64,000 nt of DNA from the NCBI GenBank assembly GCA_964618455.1, contig CAZUAQ010000024.1, positions 15,456 through 79,455 of the forward strand. The letters are read 5' to 3'. The translations under genes were made by a program, and so were the position numbers. Source of the stretch: CAZUAQ01 sp964618455. Lineage in GTDB: Bacteria > Planctomycetota > Phycisphaerae > UBA1845 > PWPN01. Positions 20,568-29,986 of this stretch are shown here, in pieces; the stretch's first letter is position 1; every line of letters starts with the position of its first letter. The notes beneath the pieces were generated by a model. It did not search any database. It was not told the origin of the DNA and saw nothing but the letters and a program-made list of their open reading frames with translations.

Positions 20568-20736
20568 TCGTTGTCCACGGCCTCACCGTACCACCGCGCC
20601 TGTAGCGAGGCTGCAGCCGCGGTACGAACGGCCACCGTTCAAATCTCGCTCGCACGATGAAGAAATCATTTCGGCCGGTCTCAGGCCTATGCGTACAGCC
20701 ACCGGCTCATCTCTACTCAGAGGAAGGAATCGTCTT

Positions 20737-23277
20737 ATGTTCAAATCAAAGTCAAAACCATCGCCTGCGATACACCTGGGGATCGCTCTCGGTCTTCTGG
20801 CGTTCGTCTCACCCTCGTGGGCTCAGACCGGAAGTAAGCTCGGGCCCCACCATATCCTCACGTACACCAACCCCGCGGCGTCGATCAACGCGGCCGGCCC
20901 CGCGATCATCAAGGTGCTCGATCTCGATGGGACGATGTTCAGCACACTACAAGATGCCAAGACCGCCAACCCAAGTTGTGTTTCGGTCGTTCGCATCTAC
21001 ACCACCACGACGTACAGTTTTTCGCAGGACCCGACGCTGGCAGCGCAGGACTTCTGGAACAACGTGCTGTCGGGTCCGCTGAATGCCCTGACGCCCGCGC
21101 AGAAGGCGCTGATTGACTATGTCGAAGGGCCGAATGAGCCATCGTACTCTTCGGTTTCGGAATGTCAGTGGCATAGCGATTTCTGGCTGGAACTGGCTCC
21201 GCTGATCGCCAACGCCGGGTTCAAGCCCTGCGCTTACAGCATTGCGGTGGGCAATCCGGGGGGGAACCAGACCGAAATGCTGGCGCGGATCGAGGCGCTC
21301 ACTCCGGCATTGTACCTCTGCAAGTCACTGGGCGGTGGCTGGAGCTATCATTCCTACACCATTCCATACACCACCGACATCAACCAGGAGATCTACTACT
21401 CGCTGCGTTACCGTCAGTATTACGACTACTTTGCCACGAATCATCCGACGCTCGTCGACCTGCCGCTGCTGTTGACCGAGGGCGGCGTGGACATCGGCGG
21501 CGGACCGTCAACCGATGGCTGGCAGGCACGCGGCACGGCGCAGGATTTCGAGAACTGGCTGGCGTGGTTCGACGATCGCATGCGCGAGGATCCTTACGTC
21601 ATCGGCTGCACGCTGTTCCAGAGCGGCAGCGGCGGATGGCCTTCATTCGATATCGACCCGGTCGCGCCCTGGATTGTCAACCGGATCAACACCACGCCGG
21701 GCGGTCCGCCCTCGGCGCCGCTGGGCGTCGTGGCCTCCGCCGGGGATGGCCAGGTGAATGTGTCCTGGACGGCGTCGTCCGGTGCGACGCATTACGATGT
21801 GAAGCGCGCGTCGACGACCGGCGGTCCGTACTCGGTGATCGCCAACGACATCACGACGACCTCCCACCTCGATACCGGTGTGACCAACGGCAACACGTAC
21901 TACTATGTCGTCTCCGCCGAGAACGGATCGGGCGACAGCGGCAACTCCTCCGAGGTCAGCGCGACCCCGCAGGTCAGCACCAACAAGGTCACCAATGGTG
22001 ACTTCTCGAACGGGCTGACCGGGTGGAGCGTCTGGACGGAGCGCGGCTCGCTCAATGAAACCGCGAGCGGCGGCGTGCTGCAGGTCTCGAGCACCGATCA
22101 CAACGGCGGAATCTATCAGCAGTTTTCCACCGGCGGGATCGGTACCGCCATCGACATCAGCGGCTGGTGGGCGAGCAATCCGACCGTGGCCAGTTACCAG
22201 TGGGCCGAAGTGCTGGTGATCAACGGCTCACGCACACCGGTGAACGGCCAGGATATCAACGACGGCCAATCCGACGTCGAGATGATCTACAAGAACGATA
22301 CGTGGACGTCGACGGGCGGGTGGTCGGGCAACATGGATCAGACCGCCCCGGTGGTTAACAACGGTTCGTTCATCGCCGCCGATACCGTGGCGACGATCAT
22401 CCTCAAGAGCGGCAACGCCCAGGGATTGAATTCGGGTACGCAGTTCGACGACATCCTCGTGGAAGAGGGGACACCTCCTCCGCCGGCGATCGCGCTGAAT
22501 CCCTCGACGCTCAGCCCGAGTGCGGACGAAGGTACCAGCCCCGCCAACGACAGTTTCACCGTGCAGAACTCCGGCGGGGGTACATTGTACTACTCGATCA
22601 CGGACAACGTCGGTTGGCTGAGTGTCTCGCCGTCCAGCGGCGACTCGACGGGTGAGCAGGACACGATCTCCGTGCAGTACAGTACCTCCGGTCTGTCGGC
22701 GGGGACGCACAATGCCACGATCACGGTGAGCGACTCCGGCGCGTCGAACAATCCGCAGACCATTGCCGTCACGCTGACGATCAACAGTACCGGTGGCGTG
22801 GTCGTGTCGGAGGACTTCAACTCCATGCCGGGTTGGGATTCCACCTACGATGCCGTCTGGGGTGGATCGGCCAACTGGAACATCCTCGGTGGCGGACAAT
22901 CGGGCAACGCGCTCGAGGGGTACCGCAGCAATCAGGGCTCTTCGGTCCGTGTGGAGGTGTACAACCTCACCGCCAATACCGATTACACCATTTCGCTCTA
23001 CATCAAGCAGGGCAGTTACGGTGGATCCTATTGGACGGAGACCGCCTTCCGCCTGGGTAACCATTCCGGCTCGGACTTCGACAACAACGCCGGGGCCTGG
23101 ACGATGATCAAGAAGTTCGACAACGGCGGCGCGAACGGGAACGGAAACTCCTGGACGCAGTACTCCGTGAACTTCAACAGCGGCAGCGACACGCAGATCA
23201 GCGTGGGGTACAAGCTGGGGTCGTCCGGCGGCGCGGGCCCGACCGTGCAATGGGACACGCTGCGGATTGAAGAGTAG
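20737..23277 (+). CDS. Secreted glycosidase with FN3, BACON-like and shared C-terminal domains
   Basis: An 846-residue exported protein. ATG 20737 follows AGGAAGGA, the same leader sequence as the other two large glycosidases, and gives a signal peptide ending in FVSPSWAQ. Residues 30-325 look like a clan GH-A barrel, with candidate acid/base Glu134 (VEGPNEPSY) and nucleophile Glu248 (LLLTEGGVD). Then come an FN3 domain (about 325-413), a jelly-roll-like module starting NGDFSNGLTGW (about 417-570), a BACON-like Ig domain (about 582-686) and the shared C-terminal domain (688-846, EDFNSMPGW to WDTLRIEE). The TIM-barrel sequence differs from that of its upstream neighbour, so the shared end is a reused module rather than a sign of whole-gene duplication. 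Confidence 0.85.
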   Translation: MFKSKSKPSPAIHLGIALGLLAFVSPSWAQTGSKLGPHHILTYTNPAASINAAGPAIIKVLDLDGTMFSTLQDAKTANPSCVSVVRIYTTTTYSFSQDPTLAAQDFWNNVLSGPLNALTPAQKALIDYVEGPNEPSYSSVSECQWHSDFWLELAPLIANAGFKPCAYSIAVGNPGGNQTEMLARIEALTPALYLCKSLGGGWSYHSYTIPYTTDINQEIYYSLRYRQYYDYFATNHPTLVDLPLLLTEGGVDIGGGPSTDGWQARGTAQDFENWLAWFDDRMREDPYVIGCTLFQSGSGGWPSFDIDPVAPWIVNRINTTPGGPPSAPLGVVASAGDGQVNVSWTASSGATHYDVKRASTTGGPYSVIANDITTTSHLDTGVTNGNTYYYVVSAENGSGDSGNSSEVSATPQVSTNKVTNGDFSNGLTGWSVWTERGSLNETASGGVLQVSSTDHNGGIYQQFSTGGIGTAIDISGWWASNPTVASYQWAEVLVINGSRTPVNGQDINDGQSDVEMIYKNDTWTSTGGWSGNMDQTAPVVNNGSFIAADTVATIILKSGNAQGLNSGTQFDDILVEEGTPPPPAIALNPSTLSPSADEGTSPANDSFTVQNSGGGTLYYSITDNVGWLSVSPSSGDSTGEQDTISVQYSTSGLSAGTHNATITVSDSGASNNPQTIAVTLTINSTGGVVVSEDFNSMPGWDSTYDAVWGGSANWNILGGGQSGNALEGYRSNQGSSVRVEVYNLTANTDYTISLYIKQGSYGGSYWTETAFRLGNHSGSDFDNNAGAWTMIKKFDNGGANGNGNSWTQYSVNFNSGSDTQISVGYKLGSSGGAGPTVQWDTLRIEE

Positions 23278-23281
23278 GGCG

Positions 23282-23374
23282 GTCATGCTCCCGCTCCGAG
23301 GGGCGGGCATGACGGACATTCTCCAGACGCCGGTCGCGCGCGGCATTCCGCCGTCGCGCGACCGGCATTTTTTT
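23282..23374 (+). terminator. Two hairpins ending in a rho-independent terminator
   Basis: A first hairpin has GTCATGC (23282-23288) pairing GCATGAC (23307-23313) with an inner GC stem. A second has a 12-base perfect stem (23329-23340 with 23355-23366) followed by ATTTTTTT. The second is a textbook intrinsic terminator for the gene ending at 23277. Confidence 0.85.
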
Positions 23375-23436
23375 ACTCCAGACATAAGTCTCGAGGTCCC
23401 ACCCCGGTCCCGGGAACGCTGCATGACAATTGTGTG

Positions 23437-23442
23437 TATAAT
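23437..23442 (+). promoter_or_regulatory. Candidate -10 box of the TlpA-fusion gene
   Basis: A perfect TATAAT, 60 bases before the ATG and just after a strong terminator. No good -35 hexamer is seen at the right distance, so an activator or an alternative sigma factor may be used. Confidence 0.4.
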
Positions 23443-23502
23443 CGTGAAGCAACGTATGGATCCGGGGCATGAATCGTCAGGCAACGAAGCGGGGACCATG
23501 AC

Positions 23503-25458
23503 ATGAGACGTGGACTGACTTTTGTCGTTTTCTTCCACATCGGCATTCTTCTTTCAGTGACTGGGGCACTTGCCCAGGGCGATCCCGCCGAGACGGGGAT
23601 TTACGGTCCGTCGCTGCCGGAGGAACTGAAGGGCCAGATGCTGGAAGGCATCGTGATCAATCCCCTGGGCGGGGGGATTCACGAGGCGGAAGTGCGCGTC
23701 GAATCGCCGGATGCCGCTGCGACGGACGAACCGCTGGCGGTCGGCAGCACCAACACCATGGGAGACATTCTCATCGAACTGCCTGCCGGACTGGTCGGAG
23801 ATGTGCGCGTGCGTATTCGCAAGTCGGGTTTCCAGGAGCACGTCGCCATGCTCACCATCCCGGAGGACGACCTCGCGCCGTTCGTGGACGTCCTGCTGAA
23901 GGGGGCCTCGACGTTGACCGGCCATCTGTACGTGCGCGACACGGCCAAGCCGATCCCCGAAGCGACCATCGTCTGCGAGAACGGTGGACGCGAGGTGAGC
24001 ACGACGACCGACGACGAGGGGGCCTTCGTCTTCGAGAACATGTACCACGGGCCGACGGGGCTGACCGTCTACGCCGAAGGATACGGGATCGAGCAGGCCC
24101 ACACCGTCATTGAAGAGGAATCCCACACAGCGGATCTCGAGGCCTTGCCCGAGCGCCCGGTGAAGTTGACGGTCGTCACGAACGAGGGCGACCCGGCGGG
24201 AAACGTGCTGATCGAGGCCTACGTCGATCCGATGCAGCAGTATGTCAACACCAGGACGGACGAGAAGGGCAATGCCACGCTCCGCGGCGTGAGCGCCGAG
24301 GCAAGCCTGGTCCACATTCGCCTGAGCGGTGAGGGATACGTTCAGCAGACCGCTTTCGATGAGAAGATCGAGCTGCGCGAGCCGACGACGCAACCGGCGC
24401 ACTTCGTACACGATCCGACCGCCACGCGCCCCGCGCCGATCTACGACGTCGTCGAGGAACGGCTGGTCATCATGCGCTCCGGCGGTATTCGCGGAAGAGT
24501 CGTCGATGCCGAGAGCGGGAACCCGGTCGTGGGCGTGCGCATCATCGCCGGCCGCGAGGTCAGCTACGATATGCCGATGACGTGGACGGCGATCGACGGC
24601 ACATTCGAGTTGACCGGACTTCCGCCGGGCAACAACCTGATCACCTTCCAGCCCAATGCCCACGCCCCGGTGATGAAGGAACTCTACATCGAGAAGGGCG
24701 AGGTGAAGGAAGAGGACGTCAAGCTGAAGAAGGGCAAGCCGATCGGCGGTGTCGTCGTGGATGCCGACGGCGTGCCGGTCGACCAGGTGCGCGTGAATGC
24801 CGAATCCTGGGACGGCTACGCGACGCTGGGCATGCGAATGATCACGGGGGAGGACGGTCGCTTCGGGTTCCGCCACGCCCCGGCGGGCTCGATCGAGATG
24901 ACGTTCGTTCGGCCGGGTTACGGACCGATGGTGGCCAAGACACTGGCGTCGGGCAAGACGGATTACACCGTCGAACTTGCCTCGGAGACCCTGCCCGAGC
25001 AGCCCACACTCGATGCCAGGATCGCTATCGGTCAGCCGGTGCCGAATCTCAAGCTCACCGATACCGAGGGCAAGGTGTACGAGCTGAAGGAGCTGCGCGG
25101 GAAAGTCGTGTTGCTGGATTTCTGGGCGTCGTGGTGCGCGCCGTGCATCGCGGAGGTGCCGCACGTCCGCAGCGCGTATGCCACCTTCGGTGATCGGGCG
25201 GATTTCGTGATGCTGGGCGTCAGCCTGGACAACGACCGGCAGGCGTTCAAGGATGCGGTGGAGTCGCACGAACTGACGTGGCCCCAGGTCGTCGGCGGCA
25301 AGTCCGGCGCGGAGGAAGCGTTCAACGCCCTCGACGGCATGGCGATTCCCTACATCTGCATCATCGGCCCGGACGGCACCATGCGGGCCCAACACCTCCG
25401 CGGCCCGGCCATTGTCGAACAGGTCAAGCAGCACCTGCCGAAGGAGGGGGAGGAATAG
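23503..25458 (+). CDS. Exported carboxypeptidase-regulatory-like repeat protein with C-terminal TlpA thioredoxin domain
   Basis: A 651-residue protein with a signal peptide (residues 1-25, ending TGALAQ). It carries about five Ig-like carboxypeptidase-regulatory repeats, with phrases such as GIVINPLGGGIHEAEVRV, GHLYVRDTAKPIPEATIV, GRVVDAESGNPVVGVRII and GVVVDADGVPVDQVRV. From about residue 505 a TlpA/ResA-like domain follows, with the active site WASWCAPC (Cys545, Cys548). It is expected to act in the periplasm as a thiol-disulfide reductase held on an extended, presumably cell-wall- or carbohydrate-facing stalk. The partner is unknown. It sits between secreted glycosidases and a sulfatase, where it might keep exported enzymes reduced. 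Confidence 0.88.
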   Translation: MRRGLTFVVFFHIGILLSVTGALAQGDPAETGIYGPSLPEELKGQMLEGIVINPLGGGIHEAEVRVESPDAAATDEPLAVGSTNTMGDILIELPAGLVGDVRVRIRKSGFQEHVAMLTIPEDDLAPFVDVLLKGASTLTGHLYVRDTAKPIPEATIVCENGGREVSTTTDDEGAFVFENMYHGPTGLTVYAEGYGIEQAHTVIEEESHTADLEALPERPVKLTVVTNEGDPAGNVLIEAYVDPMQQYVNTRTDEKGNATLRGVSAEASLVHIRLSGEGYVQQTAFDEKIELREPTTQPAHFVHDPTATRPAPIYDVVEERLVIMRSGGIRGRVVDAESGNPVVGVRIIAGREVSYDMPMTWTAIDGTFELTGLPPGNNLITFQPNAHAPVMKELYIEKGEVKEEDVKLKKGKPIGGVVVDADGVPVDQVRVNAESWDGYATLGMRMITGEDGRFGFRHAPAGSIEMTFVRPGYGPMVAKTLASGKTDYTVELASETLPEQPTLDARIAIGQPVPNLKLTDTEGKVYELKELRGKVVLLDFWASWCAPCIAEVPHVRSAYATFGDRADFVMLGVSLDNDRQAFKDAVESHELTWPQVVGGKSGAEEAFNALDGMAIPYICIIGPDGTMRAQHLRGPAIVEQVKQHLPKEGEE

Positions 25459-25532
25459 ACAGGATTGACATGATGAACAGGATTCCTTTCTTTCTCAATT
25501 CATCGTGTCCATCATGGTTATCCTGTCTATTC
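25453..25532. terminator. Bidirectional inverted repeat containing both stop codons
   Basis: GAATAGACAGGAT (25453-25465) pairs exactly with its complement at 25520-25532, and CATGATG (25469-25475) with CATCATG (25510-25516). The TAG stops of the TlpA-fusion gene (+) and of the sulfatase (-) both lie in the arms. It probably ends transcription from both sides. Confidence 0.7.
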
Positions 25533-26996
25533 AACGTCTTGCTCCGTTCCCTCTTTTTCAGTCGCCACGCGTCCGACCGGGCGGCGGTGAGAGAGCAGCT
25601 CGTCGTCGAATTCAAGCGCGGCCGCCAGCAGGCGAGCGGCGATGTCCGGGTGCTGATCGAGGCGGTCGAACCGTTCGCTGACGTCGCGTTGAATGTCGTA
25701 CAGGGCCACCGGAGACAGCGCCTCGTTCCGCCACATGACGTGCAGCTTCCACCGCTGATCGCGCACGGCGCCGACATGCACCTCGCCGTCCGGATGGCCA
25801 CCGCCGAAGTAGTAGAAGTGATCGTGGATCTCCGTGGTGTCGGACGCGTCGCCGGTCAGCAGCGGCAGCAGGCTTCGTCCGTCGCGCACGGGCGAATCAT
25901 CCACGGTCGCGCCCGCTACCTCCGCCAGCGTGGGGTAGAGATCGATCAATCCCGCCGGCTGCACAATCCGCCTGCCGGGGGCGATCTGCTTCGTTCGGCG
26001 CACGATGGCGGGCACGCGTACGCCACCTTCCCAGAGCTGCCCCTTGCCGCCGCGCAACGGCCCTGCCGATCCGCCGTCGATGCCGTAGTCCAGCCACGGC
26101 CCGTTGTCGGACGTGAACACGATCACCGTGTTTTCGTCCAGGCCGAGTTCGCGCAGCCGCGCGACGACACGCCCCACGCTCCAGTCGACTTCCATCACCA
26201 CGTCGCCATACAGCCCGCGCGATGATCGGCCGCGAAACTTTTCCGACACGAACAGCGGCACGTGCGGCATGGCGTGAGCGAGATAAAGAAAGAACGGTCG
26301 ATCCTTGTGCTCGGCAATGAAGTCGAGCGCTTCTTCCGTGTAGCGCGTGGTCAGTTGCGTCTGATCCGGATCGGTCTCGACGATCTCCGTATCGCGCATC
26401 AGCGGCAGGGGCGTGGCGAAGGCATGATCTTCGGGCAGCGTCGTACTCTGTCCGGCATAGCCGGTGTACTCCGCGCGTTCGATCGCCGCCTTCATCCGCG
26501 GATCGTCGCGCGGCGTCGGCATCATGGGATGGTACGCCCACATGTCGTTCGAGTAGGGCAGGCCGAGGAAGCGATCGAACCCGTGGCGCGTCGGCAGGAA
26601 CTCGGGATGATCGCCGAGGTGCCACTTGCCGATGTGCATGGTGGCGTAGCCGCGCCGCTTGAGCATCTCCGGCAGCGTGATCTCGTCGGGATTGAGACCG
26701 GTCCGCGCTCCCGGTCCGTGATTGAACGACAGCCCCACGCGCGGCGCGTAACATCCGGTCATGAGCGACGCCCGCGCCGGCCCGCAGAACGGGGCGGCAT
26801 AGAAGTTCGTGAACAGTACGCCCTCGTCCGCCAGCCGATCGATATGTGGCGTGGCGATATTGGGCGATCCCGTGCAGCCGAGATCTCCGTATCCCAGATC
26901 GTCGGCGAGAATGACGATGATGTTGGGCGGCGTGGCGTACACTGTCGTCAACATCCCCCAAACAATGAAAGTCATCAGAAGGATTCGTCGTTGCAT
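25527..26996 (-). CDS. Exported sulfatase (arylsulfatase A-like)
   Basis: A 489-residue sulfatase with a signal peptide (MQRRILLMTFIVWGMLTTVYA). ATG 26996 has AGGAG eight bases upstream; the frame is open further upstream but without support. The N-terminal metal site reads NIIVILADDLGYGDLG, and the formylglycine signature CGPARASLMTG has its modifiable Cys at 71. Further sulfatase motifs are GKWHLGD and FTSDNGPW. It hydrolyses sulfate esters, probably on polysaccharides, in the periplasm or outside. Activity needs a formylglycine-generating or anaerobic sulfatase-maturing enzyme, not found here. Confidence 0.93.
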   Translation of the reverse strand: MQRRILLMTFIVWGMLTTVYATPPNIIVILADDLGYGDLGCTGSPNIATPHIDRLADEGVLFTNFYAAPFCGPARASLMTGCYAPRVGLSFNHGPGARTGLNPDEITLPEMLKRRGYATMHIGKWHLGDHPEFLPTRHGFDRFLGLPYSNDMWAYHPMMPTPRDDPRMKAAIERAEYTGYAGQSTTLPEDHAFATPLPLMRDTEIVETDPDQTQLTTRYTEEALDFIAEHKDRPFFLYLAHAMPHVPLFVSEKFRGRSSRGLYGDVVMEVDWSVGRVVARLRELGLDENTVIVFTSDNGPWLDYGIDGGSAGPLRGGKGQLWEGGVRVPAIVRRTKQIAPGRRIVQPAGLIDLYPTLAEVAGATVDDSPVRDGRSLLPLLTGDASDTTEIHDHFYYFGGGHPDGEVHVGAVRDQRWKLHVMWRNEALSPVALYDIQRDVSERFDRLDQHPDIAARLLAAALEFDDELLSHRRPVGRVATEKEGTEQDVE

Positions 26997-27226
26997 GGTG
27001 ATATCTCCTGGTAAGGGCTCAGGATATCCCGGTTCGCCGATCGCCGCACGTCCTATCCCCCAGACGCCTGACGCAGGATCAGTGGTGATAAGTGTTTTTC
27101 TCTGTAGCATCGGCCATGACGCGATGTTCAGTCTATAGTCAAAGAGGGGCCCGTTGGGCGCTCCCGTTCAATCACGATCCCGTCACCCGATACGTTGAAG
27201 CCGAATCGGCCCCAGCGAGGAGAATC

Positions 27227-28171
27227 ATGGCTTTTCGCATCAAGCCCAAGGAAACCGTCACCGACGCCGTCCAACGCATCGCCGTCGAGCAGATCGAGAA
27301 CGCGCTAGCGGAGATCGACGACAGCGATCTCAATGTTCATGAGACCATCCACCAGGTTCGCAAGCGGTGTAAGAAGATCCGCGGCGTAATCCGCTTGGTC
27401 CGGCCCGCCATGAAAAACTACTCGGCTGAGAATGCGTGGTTCCGCGATGCGGCGAGGAAACTCTCCGACCTGCGGGATGCCACCACGCTGCTCGAATGCT
27501 TCGACGCGTTGATGGAGCGGTACAAGGAAGACGTGAACGCGGAGTCCTATGCCCCGGTGCGCGACATCCTGGTGAAACGGCGTAACGCCGTAGCGGAGGC
27601 CCAGGATCTGGATGAGCGGCTGGATGCCTTTCGTGAGATGATGGAAGCGGGCCGTGAGCGCGTGAAGTCGTGGAAGATCAAGGGACACGGCTACGACGCG
27701 GTATCCGGGGGATTGAAGAAGACCTACAAGCGATCGCGGAAGGCGATGGATTCCGCCTATGCCGATCCAGCGCCGGAGCGTTTTCATGAATGGCGCAAGC
27801 GTGTGAAGTACAATCGCTATCACACGCGACTCATCCGCGAACTCTGGCCCGAGGTTCTGCGACCGCTTCGCGATGAGGTCAAGCGCCTGAGTGACCGGCT
27901 GGGCGAGGATCATGACCTGGCGGTCCTTCGCGAGATTCTGGTAAGCGAAGAGGCCCGGTTCGGATCGCCCCAGGATCACATCGTCCTGCTCAGCCTGATC
28001 GACAACCGGCGCAAGGAGCTTCAGGCGTGGGCGCACCCTCTGGGGCGACGACTCTACGCGGAAGAACCGAAGCGTTATGCCCGGCGCCTCGGCCGGTGCT
28101 GGAAGGCTTGGACGTCCGAACAGAAGCTGAATCAGGCTCTGGCGGACGAGGCCGCCGAATTGTATTCCTGA
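27227..28171 (+). CDS. CHAD domain protein
   Basis: A 314-residue cytoplasmic helical protein made of one CHAD domain. It shows the conserved basic helices of this family (VHETIHQVRKRCKKIRGVIR, FHEWRKRVKYNRYH, LSDRLGEDHDLAVL). CHAD domains bind polyphosphate through His, Lys and Arg side chains, and stand-alone members can be found on polyphosphate granules. No CYTH triphosphatase domain or ppk gene is next to it. ATG 27227 is chosen from GAGGAG just upstream. Confidence 0.9.
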   Translation: MAFRIKPKETVTDAVQRIAVEQIENALAEIDDSDLNVHETIHQVRKRCKKIRGVIRLVRPAMKNYSAENAWFRDAARKLSDLRDATTLLECFDALMERYKEDVNAESYAPVRDILVKRRNAVAEAQDLDERLDAFREMMEAGRERVKSWKIKGHGYDAVSGGLKKTYKRSRKAMDSAYADPAPERFHEWRKRVKYNRYHTRLIRELWPEVLRPLRDEVKRLSDRLGEDHDLAVLREILVSEEARFGSPQDHIVLLSLIDNRRKELQAWAHPLGRRLYAEEPKRYARRLGRCWKAWTSEQKLNQALADEAAELYS

Positions 28172-28359
28172 TGCAGGTCATGCCCGAAGCCCGGTGCGGC
28201 CATGCGTGGGATGGGTTTCCCAGCTTCCCGTAAACACTCTCCCTCCAAACTTCGCATTTCCATCGCGATACTCTACACTGCGCGTGCCACTCGTATCTGA
28301 GAGGCGTGACCAAGGTGTCGATCCGCAGGTGCCGAGAGTCAGAGATGAGGAATCGAGAA

Positions 28360-29913
28360 ATGAATACGAGTACGCCAACATCGCGCGAGTCAGCGCGGGA
28401 ACGCCACCGCGGCTCAGAACATGCCCGGCTCTTGCTTGATCGGATGGTCATGCTGGTATTCGTCATGACGGCGTTTGCCGGATATGCCGGCGCCGCCGAG
28501 ACGCGCCCGAACGTCCTGTTCATCATCTCCGACGATCTGAATAACGACGTCGGCTGCTACGGCGACCCGCGTGTTAAGACGCCGAACATCGATCGCCTGG
28601 CGGAGCAGGGTGTGCTGTTCAATCGCGCGTACTGCCAGTTCCCGCTGTGCGGTCCGAGCCGGAACTCGATGCTGACCGGGCTCTACCCGAACAGTTCGGG
28701 CGTTCTCGGCAACCGGACCATTTTCCGCCAGTTCATTCCCAGCCACATCCCCATGCCGCACGCCTTCCGGCTGGAGGGCTACTTCTCCGCGCGGATCGGC
28801 AAGCTGTACCACTACGGCGTTCCGCGCTGCGTTGGGACCGATGGCGATGACGACCCGGCCTCCTGGGAGCAGAAGTACAACCCCGCCGGGTGCGATCGGC
28901 TGATCGAGGAGCCGGACATCTTCACGCTGCGCCCGGGCCAGTTCGGCGGCACACTGAGCTGGTACGCATCGCCGCGCGGCGATCTGCTGCACACCGACGG
29001 CATGCTGGCCACCGATGCCTGCGATGTGCTCGAACGCTGTGCGCGACGCAAGGATCGCCCGTTCTTCGTGGCGGTCGGCTTCTTCCGGCCGCATACGCCG
29101 TACGTCGCGCCGAAACCTTACTTCAGGCATTACCCCAAGAACGCCATGCCCCTGGTCGAGGGCGTCGCCGAGGATCAGAAGGACATGCCCGCCATGGCGT
29201 TGGGCAGTCACAAGCGGGAGCACGACGACCTGACCGACGAATTGCGTCGCCAGGCGATCCAGGCGTACTACGCGAGCGTGACGTTCATGGATGCCCAGGT
29301 CGGCCGCGTGCTCGATGCCCTGGAGCAGAACGGTCTGGCGGACAACACCATCATCGTGTTCACCAGCGACCACGGTTATCACCTCGGCGAGCACGGGCTC
29401 TGGCAGAAGATGTCGCTGTTCGAGGGGAGTGCCCGCGTGCCGCTGATCATCGCGGGTCCGGGGATCCGCGCGAAAGGGGCGGTCTCCGAGGCGCCGGTGG
29501 GTCTGGTCGATCTCTATCCCACGCTGGCGGAACTCTGCGGCGTGGATGCCCCGGACAACCTGCAGGGTCAGTCGCTCGTGCCGCTGTTGAAAGATCCTTC
29601 CGCCGTGGGGCGAGGCTGGGCGTTGACCATGGTCACGCGTCGCGGCGAGCAGGGGCGGGCCTTCGGCTATTCACTGCGCACGCCGCGCATGCGTTACACG
29701 ATGTGGGACGAGGGCCGTGGCGGGCACGAACTCTACGATCACGCGAAAGACCCGCAGGAGTTGACCAATCTCGCCGATGAACCCGACCATGCCGACGAGG
29801 TCCGTGTGTTACGCGATCAGCTTGCCTCGATCGTCGCCCAAACGTTTCCCGAAGATGGGAAGGTACCCGAGCTCCGGCCGGGTACGTGGTATCCCAATAT
29901 CACCGATCCTTGA
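28360..29913 (+). CDS. Exported sulfatase (iduronate-2-sulfatase-like)
   Basis: A 517-residue sulfatase. The start at ATG 28360 has GAGGA eight bases upstream; it gives a long basic N-region before the hydrophobic signal core (MVMLVFVMTAFAGYAGA). ATG 28444 is a possible shorter start. The metal site reads VLFIISDDLNNDVGCYGD, and the formylglycine motif is FPLCGPSRNSMLTG with Cys97. The wording is typical of iduronate-2-sulfatase-like planctomycete enzymes (family S1_7-like, inferred). Later motifs are FFRPHTPYVAP and FTSDHGYHLGEHGLW. It is distinct from the sulfatase ending at 25527 and probably acts on a different sulfated glycan. Confidence 0.92.
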   Translation: MNTSTPTSRESARERHRGSEHARLLLDRMVMLVFVMTAFAGYAGAAETRPNVLFIISDDLNNDVGCYGDPRVKTPNIDRLAEQGVLFNRAYCQFPLCGPSRNSMLTGLYPNSSGVLGNRTIFRQFIPSHIPMPHAFRLEGYFSARIGKLYHYGVPRCVGTDGDDDPASWEQKYNPAGCDRLIEEPDIFTLRPGQFGGTLSWYASPRGDLLHTDGMLATDACDVLERCARRKDRPFFVAVGFFRPHTPYVAPKPYFRHYPKNAMPLVEGVAEDQKDMPAMALGSHKREHDDLTDELRRQAIQAYYASVTFMDAQVGRVLDALEQNGLADNTIIVFTSDHGYHLGEHGLWQKMSLFEGSARVPLIIAGPGIRAKGAVSEAPVGLVDLYPTLAELCGVDAPDNLQGQSLVPLLKDPSAVGRGWALTMVTRRGEQGRAFGYSLRTPRMRYTMWDEGRGGHELYDHAKDPQELTNLADEPDHADEVRVLRDQLASIVAQTFPEDGKVPELRPGTWYPNITDP

Positions 29914-29986
29914 TGACGGCATGTGAAGCAGACTGGGAGATCAAGTAGGATGAGATCACAGACCTTTCGAATCACTGGAAATATGA

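Noticed and set aside
23554..25434. Long minus-strand ORF antisense to the TlpA-fusion gene
   Set aside because: No ribosome-binding site or motif; the plus strand has WCAPC and clear repeats.
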